This document shows, in pieces, positions 49,413 through 62,400 of a DNA stretch of 64,000 nt. Each line of letters opens with the position of its first letter. Position 1 is the first letter of the stretch. Origin of the DNA: Nageia nagi (Eukaryota; Pinophyta); the NCBI GenBank assembly GCA_050084985.1, contig JBITNC010000001.1, positions 183,396,001 through 183,460,000 of the forward strand, read 5' to 3'. Position numbers and translations under genes: made by a program. Below the pieces are notes generated by a model that searched no databases, was not told the DNA's origin, and saw only the letters and a program-made list of their open reading frames with translations.

Positions 49413-50142
49413 ATTGATTGGTTTTTCATAATAAAAATCTTTTTTTTTAAAAAGGAAGTGTACAAGTACCTTTGGGAACTGTATGTTCCTCTTTATGGTT
49501 GTAGAGATTAGTAATTGCAACAATTTTTTTAATAAAATTTAATCTTAAAGGATAGTATAAAATATAATAATACTTACATATTTAAGAATATTTATAAATT
49601 AATACCTGTATACTTCCATTTTTGAAAATTTTATCCATGTTGATGAATTATTTTTCACATTGATTCTTGTTTGCAAGTTGTAGTGGATGGAGTGGTTGAA
49701 AATGTTTTCTCTTATCTATGACTACATTGTTAGAATGGTTAAAAATGTTTTCTCTTCTCTATGATTACATTATTAGAGTGGTTAAAAAGGTTATCCCTTC
49801 TTCATGATTGCACATTATTGTATTTAAAAAGGTTTGTTTTTCTCTAAAATTACAATTGTTTAATAAAATTTGAATTCATATTGATAGATTAATGTTATCA
49901 AATTTTATCATATGCATTTTGACTAGTAGCATAGTCAAGTTGATATTTATAGCTTATACTTTATCTTATAAGTCTTGGGTTTGTGGTTTAGTTAAGTTAT
50001 TTTTTAATCATTTGTAACATAGTTAAGATATCATGATCACATAAGTATTTGTTTGGTTTAGTTATCATCAAAGAGGAGAATTGAGTTATAAAAATATTAT
50101 AATGTGATGACACCCTCATATACCCTCAACAAATACAAAATA
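49413..50142 (+). mobile_element. Family A interior, inverted right arm
   Basis: The reverse complement of about 47525 down to 46450, and colinear with 15645-16690 of the other right arm. It starts at the ACTATTGATT segment. It is cut off by the assembly gap, so the expected plus-strand LTR is not visible; sequence beyond the gap is not family A. Confidence 0.8.
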
Positions 50143-50242
50143 NNNNNNNNNNNNNNNNNNNNNNNNNNNNNNNNNNNNNNNNNNNNNNNNNNNNNNNNNN
50201 NNNNNNNNNNNNNNNNNNNNNNNNNNNNNNNNNNNNNNNNNN
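50143..50242. other. Assembly gap (100 N)
   Basis: A placeholder gap lying inside the right arm of the second inverted locus. Inverted repeats are a common cause of assembly breaks. Confidence 0.99.
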
Positions 50243-51629
50243 AGATATTCAATAAGATCAAAATCCTGGTAGCATACTACCAAAAGCATCTACTATAGCC
50301 TTCCATAGGTCTTTAATGTTCACACATTATCTCCAAGACTTTGGGTTAACTATAAGAATAGCATCAGGTATCTAATATTTGACTAAAGGTGGTGATGCAT
50401 GCATATATGAGTAAGGGGGATACCACGTACATTTGGACATATCATCCTTCTCTACATCATTCACTTTAATGTTTGCATTTGATTTCTTTCATTGGAATTC
50501 TAAGGGATCATATTATTCATTCTTATTTCTCACTTTATACAACCCTTATTTAGATGAGCAATAATTGATTCAATAGGAGGATTAGTGGGCTTTAATCTAT
50601 TTATGACTTGGAGCACTAGTCATAACAACCTCTTCCCCATTACTATCTGAGTCTTGAATAATGATACTTTGCATAATTTTCATGAAACTAATTAGGCCAA
50701 CATTATCTTCTTTAGGTGACCACTCCATACTAGCCTTGAGTTGATAACTTGGTCACTTTCCATGGAGCCACTACTGGGAGTCTATCCCTCATTTATGAGT
50801 AGAGTAAGAATAATAGTCCTTAGTGGTAGAGTATCTCTTCCTTATCCTTAATTCTTATGAGAATATAATTAAAGAGAAAATATTGGATGTTGATGTGGTT
50901 CTTCTCCTAAAATGATTGAGTAGAATGAAATGGTAACCATTTAAATGAGAAAATTTACATTTCAAAGTTAAAAACCTATTAATTATCGATGCCATCTTAT
51001 CTTATGGAACAGGAAGATCCAACTTCAAGTAGCCATATCACATCTTATTCAAGGATATAAAACCTTCACAACAAGAAATTATGTCATCTTGAGAGACTCC
51101 CTTATTCTAGTAAATAACCTTCCAATCGATGGTATACCAATGGCTTCCACTATGGGGTTGGTGAGATTGTGAAGCCAACATGATTGACATGCACCATGCC
51201 CTTCTTCCAACTATATTTAATCTATTTTTATACAATGTATTCCATTCACCTATCCCTTTCAATGAAGCCTCCAATAACTCCATTCATTAGAATTAGCCAT
51301 ACCTCCCTGTACTTTTGAAACTCCCTTCTTGAGTTCGATTCAATTTTTCATTATTTTCCAAGCATGGTTTTAGATGTTGGGATCAAAAAACTCCCAAATT
51401 GATTGAATTATGCTCCAAGATCCCAAGATAATGACTTCACCAACTTGGATATCTAGTTTCAAGGTGTATGAAATTAATGCTTATCATGTATACCAAAGGC
51501 CATGCCAACTATACCACACCACCAAGTCCCACATCTGGTATCCTTCATGCATATTTACATATTTCCAATACCTTCTCATGTATGTGGTAAATGAATTTGG
51601 TATGTATATTAAATCACCCTACCACCCAT
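50243..51629. other. Unassigned; slightly higher GC, possible old coding remnant on minus strand
   Basis: Minus-strand broken frames contain pieces such as IIILGSWSIIQSIWEFFDPN and NLTNPIVEAIGIPSIGRLF, which have protein-like composition and a vague resemblance to the gag-like ORF1 of plant LINEs. The resemblance is too weak to name. A plus-strand 78-codon frame at 51410-51646 is probably a shadow. Confidence 0.3.
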
Positions 51630-51795
51630 TCTTAATTATAAATTAATAGTTGTATATTGATACAATTTTAAATACAAATCATAATCACATAAAATGTGTG
51701 TATTGAAATAAAAAATATTAATAATTTAAATTAATATTCTTTCTATAATAAAACTAATAAGACTTTTTAAATTGATAAGACTATTTGTGTAATAA
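51630..51795. repeat. Dispersed AT-rich repeat D2, copy 1
   Basis: Shares TTCTTAATTATAAATTAATA, CAAATCATAATCACATAAA and TTTAAATTGATAA with 57150-57310. Non-coding; its right end lies near the solo LTR. Confidence 0.75.
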
Positions 51796-51835
51796 ATATG
51801 ATGTGTAGTTTGGTCTTTATTAAGATAACTATGTA

Positions 51836-51840
51836 ACAAT
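51836..51840. repeat. Target-site duplication of solo LTR, left copy (ACAAT)
   Basis: Identical to 52326-52330. Confidence 0.85.
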
Positions 51841-52325
51841 TGATGGAATTGAAAGATTCCATAAACCAAGATCTCCTTGAATCTTCTCTAACAAATATAA
51901 CATTCATATAACAAAGTAATAAAATAATCACACAAAAATATAACACATCATGAATAGTGGTTCATCCATATCTTAGGAGTACATCCACTTTGAACCATCC
52001 TTTCTAATATATCTACAAGATAACTCTCTTACAAATTCTCAAGAATTCTTCTACAAAGCCCCTACAAGAGCATTCTTACAACTCTACAAGATAGGAATTA
52101 TCATGTTTCATCAAGTTACATAATGAGAGGGTGTACCTCTCTATTTATAAAAAGAAACCCACCCTTTAACCTCCCTTTAACCCAATGGTAAGGTTAAAGG
52201 TGTTTTATATTTATCTTCTTTTATATTTATTCTTTTAATACTTTAAGGTATCTAAAGATACTTTAAGCATTAAGTGAATTTACATTAAAGAGAAATATTA
52301 TAATATTACATTACAATTTACAATA
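51841..52325 (-). mobile_element. Family A solo LTR
   Basis: A 485 bp LTR on the minus strand without adjacent interior. It ends CAATTCCATCA at 51841. Its start is TATTG instead of TGTTG, a single transition at the terminal dinucleotide. It is flanked by perfect 5-bp repeats ACAAT. Solo LTRs arise by recombination between the two LTRs of one element. It contains a TATA-like box near 52143 and the conserved hairpin near 52238-52270. Confidence 0.92.
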
Positions 52326-52330
52326 ACAAT
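52326..52330. repeat. Target-site duplication of solo LTR, right copy (ACAAT)
   Basis: Identical to 51836-51840; it fixes the LTR edge despite the mutated terminus. Confidence 0.85.
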
Positions 52331-55300
52331 TTCTATTGTTTATTTATTTTTAAATTATTTAAACTTGTAAAAAAAATTATAACAAGATAAGGTAACATTT
52401 TCTTTATGTTGGCACATATTTTTGCAATGCTCCACCTATTCCTAATTTCATAAAAATCTTAAAATTTTAGATCGATTTTTATCATTTAATATTCAATACC
52501 TAAATGGTTTATAAATGGAAAAAGGTGATCCACATGAGCATGTCAAGATCACTAGCTAATTGATATCCACTTGGCAAGATTGACTAAATACAGATTAACT
52601 GATCATGTAAGAAACTTTTTAGAGTTTCTTACTCAACATATACCTGTTGGAAGGATGCCACACATTGAACCCATCATTTCCATCCATAAAATATGCTATA
52701 CAAATATTCTATTCATGATGTTATGGTTTTCTACTTATGGCCCATATCACCCAAGAGAATGCTTGCCCACAAGGTTATACATCTAACTGATGAATAAACT
52801 CCATATCATAGGTAAGGTAAGATAATCCTAAAGGAATATTCCACATGATATGAGTATAACATCATTACCATATATAATAATCAACATATCCCTATATGCT
52901 TAACCACATAAAATATGATTACAAGTTACCCTACCTAATAACCATAATTTTATCGATTGCTACCCCTATATGAATACCTATCATGGATATAGAACACTAG
53001 CCTACCCATATCTGTTGACTAGATGACCATGTTGCCAGAAATCCCTTTGTCCACATATTAGAGAGACATGATATTTTGGTCACCATACTAATAATATTCT
53101 CAAGTGGTTTATTTACATCTAATCATTTTATTAAACATGTTTTAACATAAAAACCACCATCTAGGTTGTATCTAAAGATATATTTGGCATTGACCAAAAT
53201 ATTATGTTTCTATGTATGAGTACTTATTAAATTACAAGCCATGATGTTTACTATATTCTAAACATATTCAAATGTAAAAAATTAAATGCCAAATAAATCA
53301 CATTTTACAAAACTCATCTCATTTTACATAAAATATAATTCTAAATCTTAACTACTAAAACTTGTAAATAAAAATATTTTATTTGATTATTGGAAATAAT
53401 AATCTCAAGTGTACCAGGGAAGAATAACATAGAATACAAGTAATAATACTTTAAAATAAATATCCCATATTCATGACTCAACAATAAGAATATCACTTTA
53501 TAAGTACACTACTACAAAAGAGTAGTAATAAATCATGAGTACACAAAAAATGACTACTAGTAAGGGAGTGCAATATAGAGTGGTATTCACACATAGAATA
53601 TTTTATGATAGTGATTTCTTATCATTTATCAAAGTTCACATAATTTTATTTATTGTTATCTACTTACATTTAATAAGTTTAGGCAATACCAAACCAACAA
53701 ATATTTATTGACTACTAACTTGTAATCAATACTCATTGATATATAATATTTAGCATTTGATATTATTTGTAAGTAAAATCCTAATAATAATGAATTTAGA
53801 AACTTAAAGTTATATCCTAAGTCAATTATTCAATCATAAGTGATTTAGTATGCATAGCTAATCATCCCATCACATGGTTTAATTTTCTTATTTATCTTCT
53901 ATGATAAACTAACATTTATGTCTTTATCAAATCACATTTTATTATGAGATAATCACTAACCTATTTCATTTTTTAGATTATTATTATGTGGATACCTTAT
54001 TCAATTTTACCTTTCATCATTACTCAACATCCTTGAGGAATATTTTAATGATCCATTTAAATTTATTTGAACATATCTAAATAGATTCTCTATTCACTAT
54101 AATAATAGGTGAGCTTATCATATTCATATTCTACATAATACTTGTATCTCACTTTGATTTAATATTTATACTACAAAAAGTAGCAAACATTTAATTATAC
54201 TTATCAATTTGTGTATGAACTTGTTTCCCTAGTTCTATATTTAGTTGAGCTTGAGCCAAAGTTCTTGTAAAAACACACAAACCATTTAGGTTTGATATAA
54301 GTATGCACCATACTTCTAATGATCAAATTCACATCTTTTTAAGTTTCATATTCATTTATGAATTTAATACATCTCGATCATTGTATTCTTATGACCTATT
54401 TTCATTATTAGATCTTGCTCATAACTACTATGTATCACATATTCAAATATAGTCCTTCTCTAATCATGTTTAACAATGTCCCAATCATTTTACATATTTA
54501 TATTTATTTGAATGTAATACTCACAAATAGCTTTTATTTAGTTCTATACAAACCCTAGATTCTTTACTAGATCTTGTTAACAATATGCAAATAATTATTA
54601 TTATGAACTATGTGGCAAAAGGTGAATATTAGGTTTACAAACTAATGTTGTAGTGTCAAGAGTCATATAGTTCATATTATTTATCAATATTTCACATAAA
54701 TATAATACTAAATAAATTAATCATTATGTTACTAAGTTACAATATAATATGTAAAACCTTTGAATTCTTCTAAGGGAAAATATGATTTCAATGTTTATAA
54801 ATATCTCAATATGGATCATAACACAAACATGTTTGTTTAAGTATACTTAATTCCATATTATAAAAATAATAATAAGTAGAGGTTTGCTAGAAATACATAG
54901 TACAATAGCCTCTTATAAAATTACATAAAATAGCAAGATCCATAGAATATAAGGAATTTTCAACATGTTTCAAGTATTCAATTATCTTCAACACTTAGCT
55001 ATCTCCATTGTCCAAGTATCCATCAAGTGAACCCAAGATTCGATGATATTAGGTACTAGGACTTGGCTAGGAATTTTGTAAGGATTAAGACAACTCTTAT
55101 TATAAAATTAAATGCATCCTACCATATATTATTCATATATTTATCAAAATATTCACACCATCCCAATGCCCATAATTTTAAAAAATTAAAATTTAAACAT
55201 GGTAAATATTCCAACACTCAATTGAATAAGTATTTATACAAAACTCCATTCTTGATCTCAAGAAGATCAAGGTATCACTTAAGGACTACCTATTTCCTCT

Positions 55301-56924
55301 ATATTGGAGCATAATATAATATAACATGATATCAACATTTTAAAATAACATCACACAATCCTTGATAAAGAATAAATATTAAAAACATATTTTTATTTAA
55401 AAACTTTGAATATCATCTTCATCAAGATCTTAACTATCATTTTAAAGCATTTTTATCACATCCATAATTTAAATAAAAATGATTATATTAATATTCTATA
55501 AACCTTCATTAAAATATGAATAACATCTATTAAAGGTCTATATTTTTAATGAGACCTAACATAATATAATAAACCTAACACATAAACCTTTAAATTATAA
55601 TAGACTCAAAGTAAATTTGACTAGTATTAGTATATACTCATCCATAATCAAAGATTAAGGAAACTTAACTAATATTCAAACTAAAATAAAAGAAACCCAT
55701 CAAGCATGGTTAGTATGGAAAAAAAGGGGAGAGACACCATTTACGCTTGGGAAGATAAACATCAAGTGGGTGAATACTGCTTCGAGCTAGGTAGAGGATA
55801 GTTCAACAATTATCTTACATTGTTATTCTTACAAGGTAAATAACATTTTGAGGGAGATAGAGGATATTTCATACATAGTATTAGGCATCTAATAAACTGA
55901 CACTTACAAGGAAACAAGATCCAACCTTAACACCTTATGGGGCTTGTATGAACATAGGAAGGGGTATTTGAGAGGCCTTACAAATTAAAAGGGAGAAACC
56001 TCTATGAGCTTACAAAACTAAAGCCATATCATATAATTTTGAGCATAAATTGTATGAATTATTTTAAATATAGTTGATTCATAATGAATGTATAATAACA
56101 TTGGTTTACAAATGACATCTTAGGATGTAACATGATCAAACATTTCCTTTTAACAAACATAGTAGCAATTCTCTTAGAGTACTATCATAAAAAAAAAATA
56201 TTGATAATCTACTCATATTATCATAATCAAAGTTTTAAATTATAAGAAAAATAAAATAATTCATTTTATTTCCCACCTTAAATATGAGACACATTCTTCA
56301 ATTACTAAGGATATTACCACATCACAATGGGAGATAAAGGAGACAAAAGGATCTCTTAGAAAAATTAGTAGAATAGTTCAATACCTTATGCAACATTCAA
56401 GTATAACACTAAAAAGATATTGAATTGTAATATCCTTCTCCTTGATGCATTTTTTATTCATCATTCAAATTAAATAAATATACTAAATATTTTTGCAAAC
56501 ATTATTACATGAGGAACTCGCTCATCCTGTAGTGTAAATTCATTAGTGCAAACAATCATCAAGGGGTCAATCTTCATGCAAGAAAATATTATGAGATGAA
56601 ACTACATGATTTATGATGGCCACTATGATCTATCAGTGAATCAATGACCAATCATCTCCTCTTTCCCTTCCCATCAATTCCTATGATAAACTCATCTTTG
56701 GTTCACTAGATTCTCCAAACTAACTCTCCCATTGAGTCCACCTATAAGCTACATTGAAAATATTCTTAATGAGAACATCAATTGATAAAAATATCATACA
56801 TATATATACAAAATTCATCAAATTACATAATTAATCCAAATTTATTTCAAACACCCCATACTAAGCAAGGTTATCTCAAGTGAATAATATGGGTTGTTAA
56901 TACATTTTGTATTTACATATTTGT
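52331..56924. other. Unassigned AT-rich DNA
   Basis: 4.6 kb without a recognised gene or repeat family. The longest frames (71 codons at 52571-52786, 83 codons at 55063-55314) have no recognisable motif and fit chance in this composition. Confidence 0.5.
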
Positions 56925-57085
56925 AAAATGGACTACAAAAGCATTATGCAAATAAATAAAAAATTAATTTACATATTTGTAATGAATCACTTAATTATTT
57001 ATGAATACAACTAAAGATTAATTTTTGAACCTTTTGTGTTTGTATATACATTAGTGATAAATACTTGATATTTTGTAAAAAATTA
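56925..57085 (+). repeat. Dispersed AT-rich repeat D1, copy 3
   Basis: Shares ATGGACTACAAAAGCATTAT, AAAAAATTAATTTACATAT and the end TAGTGATAAATACTTGATAT with the copies at 39790-39965 and 40140-40283. Confidence 0.75.
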
Positions 57086-57139
57086 AATATTCTTATTATG
57101 ATACATTGAAGCACCAAGATAAATATTTTTAGTTATTTA

Positions 57140-57312
57140 ATTTTCTTAATTATAAATTAATAATTGTATATGATACAATTTTTAACACAAATCATAATCA
57201 CATAAATTACATGTATTGAAACAAAAGAATAATTAATTGTTAATAATATATTTAAATTAATATTCTATTTTATAATTAAATTTATAAGACTATTTAAATT
57301 GATAATGTTGAT
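57140..57312. repeat. Dispersed AT-rich repeat D2, copy 2
   Basis: Same family and order as 51630-51795. It lies about 60 bases after a D1 copy, so D1 and D2 may be parts of one larger repeat. Confidence 0.72.
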
Positions 57313-58994
57313 ATGTGTTTTGGTACACCTATGGTTTTGGATTAGATGAACTAAATACACATAAACATTTAAGTATGTATTATTTAAGCTACTTAACTCA
57401 AACAAACATACATGAATAGTGAGGAATAAACAGTATAGAAGTGTAATAAAAAAGTTATGAATTATATTGATATCAAGTGTAAAACAAATGCACACACTAA
57501 AGAGATGGAATCAAGCTAGGATAAATACTTATGTGTCCTTACTATGTCAAAGTTGAGTTTATGCAAAATGAACTTATCAGGAGAGATGATTTGATGTGTG
57601 AACCCCACAACTAAAATAGAAAGAATCCTAGCATGGGTGTTAGGCTTCAAGAATTTAGTGCAAGCATGCACTTTAGTATGGCATTAGCTTTCCAAGTAGA
57701 ATGAGGTTTTCCAACAAGGATCGATGACAATAGATATGTCAACAAGTCAAACCAAGCATATGATCATGAAAGTGGATGACAAAATAGTTTCTCATGTGAT
57801 AACAAGATTCCAATGTCAACAGAGTTTAAAATACCCAAGTATATGGTACCAATTATCAGATGTAATCTTGATATACTTTCCCCAAGTTAGATATACTTAC
57901 ATTTATATCAATTTGATATCACCATTTGGCCCCTTGTATAAAGATTGAAGCCATCCAATGTACCTAACATAAAATATGATTATAACCTAGAAATATATGA
58001 TAATAAAGTAAAATATGATTGAAATTTGATAGTGTGATTAAACATGTATGTAATGTTGCACCTAAGTGGGACAAGTTAAGGAGACCAATTTTAGGTATCA
58101 ATAGATGCCCCAATTTGTAAGTATAATAAATTTGAATTTTGAAATGACATTATGCTTATAAAGGAAGTAAGGTCAAAAGAAAAAAATTGATACTTCCCTA
58201 TTTTAGTTGTAGAACTATTTGAATTATCAAGGAATGATGATGTATATTACCCCTTCCTTGCCTTGGTTGTGAGATGTAAAAGCTTGCATGGATTAGAATC
58301 AACCAAGAGTAAAGAATAACCTAAAAATGAGAGAGACAAAATACCAAAATTCTAATATATATACTATGATTGTTAACTTCGTAAAAGATATAGTAGTGAT
58401 AATAAGAGTAAACAACATAATATTTTATCCTAAATCATATAGTAGTAATGAGCAAGAATGAAATTAATATAATATTGAATACATCATATTGATAATCCTA
58501 AATACAAAATACCTAATTTTCATTCTTAGATGCATAGATACAAATCATGATAAAGGTGTATCCACATTGTCATGGAGTGTACCCCATTCCTAGATGGAAC
58601 ACATCAATAAGATCCATATATATTAACATCATCATGAGGTACATACCCTTTTCTTAGATACAACATATGAACTAGCATGGTGATGGTTAGTTGAGGCCCA
58701 ACCAACAAAGGTGATTCAAAGATAATAATGGAGATTAGTTGAGATCCAACCAATAAAGGTAACTCAAAGATCATTGGTTTATTTTTAAACCATGCATGAT
58801 TATAATATGAGTGCTAATGTGGGCATTATATTCACAATTAGTTTAGTCCCAAACACCAAGTTAACCCAACAAAATGGTTGGATTAGTCCCAACTAAGTGA
58901 TTATAAAATCATGATATTTATTTAACATCCACCCAATAAGGACATGATGTAACAAGTAGATGAATGAGCATGATAGAAGTGAATTATGAACATG
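57313..58994. other. Unassigned AT-rich DNA with a small duplication
   Basis: No gene recognised. Frames at 57265-57495 (minus) and 57724-57948 (plus) have no known motif. A tandem duplication is present at 58680-58790. Confidence 0.5.
58680..58790. repeat. Tandem duplication, unit about 54 bases
   Basis: Two imperfect copies share GTTGAG.CCAACCAA.AAAGGT and ACTCAAAGAT or ATTCAAAGAT. Confidence 0.8.
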
Positions 58995-58999
58995 TATAT
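58995..58999. repeat. Target-site duplication of complete A element, left copy (TATAT)
   Basis: Identical to 63758-63762. The motif is AT-only, so it carries less weight than a mixed one, but both copies sit exactly at the LTR ends. Confidence 0.8.
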
Positions 59000-59443
59000 T
59001 GCAGGAATTGAAAGATTTCATAAAACCAAGATCACCTTTAAGTTTTCCAACAAATCTACTATTCATCTATCTAGCAAAGCAAAAAACAATCACACAAAAG
59101 ATAACACATCATGTATAGTGGTTCATCTATCTCTAGGGAGTACATCCACTTTAAATCACTATTCTATTACTTCTCACAAGATAATTCTCTTACAACTCTA
59201 CATGACAAGCACTACCATGCTTGATCAAGTTATATAATGAGAGAGTTACCTCATTATTTATAAGAAGAAAACTACCTTTTAACCTTCCTTTTACCCAAGG
59301 GTAAGGTTAAAAGTGTTTCTATATTTATTCTTCTTTCTATGTTTATTCTCTTATTGCTTTAAGGTATTTAAATATATTTTATGTATTAAATGAATTTACA
59401 TCAAAAAGAAATATTACACAATATTACATTATAATTTCCAACA
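59000..59443 (-). mobile_element. Family A 3' LTR of complete element
   Basis: 444 bp, starting TGTTGGAAATTATAATG and ending CAATTCCTGCA. TATA-like box near 59260. Purine tract AAGGAGGAG directly before it. Confidence 0.9.
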
Positions 59444-62400
59444 CTCCTCCTTAATGTAAAATTGGGTTGAGAATAAAAAATATAAATAAGAAAGAGAAAT
59501 TAAGAGAGAGTTCTCCTCTAAGAGATACAAGTGAAGATGAGAACTTTTTACATCTTTAAGAAAGTAATAGAATATAGATGGTTCTACAATGGCTCAACTG
59601 CTTAACCATTTTAACAAATAGTTTTACCATACAATTATTAACCAAAAAATGATTTTTTCATAAAAGTGTAGTCATTCAACAACATGTTAACATGATGAGC
59701 CTCCATGAGCCTACATACCTGAAGTAACCTTTAATCTTAAGAAGAATCTGCAAGCTACAAGCAGATCAAAAATAAGATCAACTAGATACATCATATACAC
59801 TCATAAAATAGATGTCATCCATAAATTGATAAAATATACCAAGTAATCACATATGCACAACATAAAATATGACATACATCATCAACTATATATCATATGT
59901 GCAAAATGTATTATCATTCTCAACCAAAGGATAAAAAATATCATTAATCATTATCAATTTTTTTTTAATTTTTAATTTTTGTATTTATTTATTTTAGATC
60001 ATTATTTTGTATTTGTTGAAGGTATATGAAGGTGTTATCACATCATAATATTTCATAATTTAATTCTCCCCCTTTATAATAACTTCACTAAAGAAATACT
60101 TATGTTACCATGTTAGCTTGACCATGTCATAAATGATTAAAAAAAATAATATAACTAAACTATAAGTTTACATTTTTATACCATAAATATCAACTTGACT
60201 AAATACAAAGTCAAGATTTACAAATAATAATCCACATACTAAATCAAATTGACTTTACCAAGAGTGAGAAAAGATTCCATAATAATAAACTTGACTTTAC
60301 CAAGAGTGAGTCAAGATGCCATCTTAACCATGCTACTAGTTAAGATGTATATGATAAAAAAAGGTAGCATTAATCCAACAAAGATGTAATTTTATAACAA
60401 ATATTGTAATGTGAAAAATGGAAAACCTTTTTAACCACTTTAAAAATTTAGTTATGGAAAAGGGAAAATCTTTTTAACCACTCCATACAGTACAATTAGC
60501 AATGTGGCAAACAATATATCATCATGGATCTAACTTTCCAATATAAAAGTAAAACATGGTAAACAATGCCCTATAAGTTATCATGAAGATTCTAAGTTGA
60601 TACTCATAGTTATAATCCTCCTAAGGATGAAGTAAGTATTACTTCAAACCTTATTAAAGATAAATTTATTTCTTAATAAAATAATATGCTTGGATTTTAT
60701 ACTTTCTAGCAATCTAGTACAATCCATCAACATGGAAGAATTGCTTGGTTTTTAGAGTTTTGTTTAAGAGTAACTTCATAAAAAATTGAAGCATATTAAA
60801 AAAATATTCACATGTAGAGAGGAATGTACATTTCTCAAAGGTACTTGTACACTACCTTTTCAAAGTAAGATTAATGTTGTAGTATTAATATCATCAATAA
60901 GTCTTGTGGAAAAAGTTTAAAAATTTTCACTTCAACAAGTATAAGATTCAATGTTCAGTAATTTTATAAACTCTACTCTAACAAGCATGTGTACATAAAA
61001 TAAAAATAAAAATAATGTGCACAACCAGTGAGGATAGTAAATTTTGAAGAAAGCTTACACAAACTTTTTACTTCAAATAATGTGCATAATAAAATTAATT
61101 TTAGAAGTTTAAAAAAAACTTACACAAATATCAATTCAAAGTTCAATTCACTTTATTAATCATTGCTAATATGCAACTAACCAAAGGGTTGCAATATTTT
61201 GGACATTATAATTTAATTCTATCAATTAAAGTTGTTTTAAATATGTCCAATGTTATCTTGAAAGAAATTGTAATATTTACAAAAAATTGCACAATAATAG
61301 TGGCAAGTAACTTTGATCATTTAAAAAGTTGCTTTCAAAAAATTAAGATAAATATGTATAATTGCAATATTTTACACCTAGTATCATAAGATTATAAACA
61401 TAGTCTATGAAAATATATGTGTGTCCAAGACATAATTTTGCAAAGGAAATTAGTTTGTAATATTTTGCAAAAAAATGGTTATATTTATAAACCATAAGCA
61501 TGTGCATACTTAAAAAAAACTTTTAATTTTATAATAACATTTACAAAAAATTTTAAATACTAATTTTAAACTTTAATTAAAGTCTAGGAAAGATCACATT
61601 ACTTTCCATAAAGTAAATAATTACACATTTTAACCCACTAGAGGTGGCAAAGATAATTTCCCTTTTTAATATCCTTTACCTTTTTTTTAGAAAAAAAGGA
61701 TTATTATGTTAAAAAGGCTTATCATTACCTTTCTTAAAAACTTCCCCTTTTTAAAACTTTCCTCTTTTTTAAAATATAGCCTATCCTTTATTTTTTTCTT
61801 AAAAAAGCCTTCCCAAAAAAAATACCCTACATTATATTAAAAAAATTATAAAGAGGGTTTATTATGTAAGAAATAAAAAATTGCAGAGGGAGCCTATAGA
61901 AGGTGACTACTCCTCTATTGATGAGAAAATTTTAGAAAGGAAAAAAATGAATGGGTTAGTAGCCCCTTAGGATCTGTGCCCAATAGAGGATGGGGATCCC
62001 TTGGGAGCCTACACACCCAATAGAGTAGTGACCTGTGGCTCACACACTCAGCAGAGGGGTGATAACCTTTATGGCTCATGCACCTAAATGAGGGTGGCAA
62101 CCATGTGGGCTTCCATGTACCCCAAATGGGTGGTGGTCACCAAGTAGCACACCTACCCCACTATGGGGTGGTAGTCCCTATGGGAAATTACTCCCCATTA
62201 AGATGTGGCCTCTATGTGTTTCACCTTCCCTTAGGGTTGTGCCTCCCCTTAGGGTTATGCCTCCTCTTAATTAGCATGTAGAATGTGCCCCTTAGGGTTG
62301 TACCTCCTCTTGGGATTGTATATCCCCTTGAGTATCATGTAGAACATGTCCAAATTAGTTGGCAACCCCTTGGGATCCATGCCCAATAGAGGGTGATGAC

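Noticed and set aside
61915-62281. Overlapping frames on both strands in the GC-rich repeat
   Set aside because: High GC and tandem repetition reduce stops; no motif, and not maintained in the second unit.
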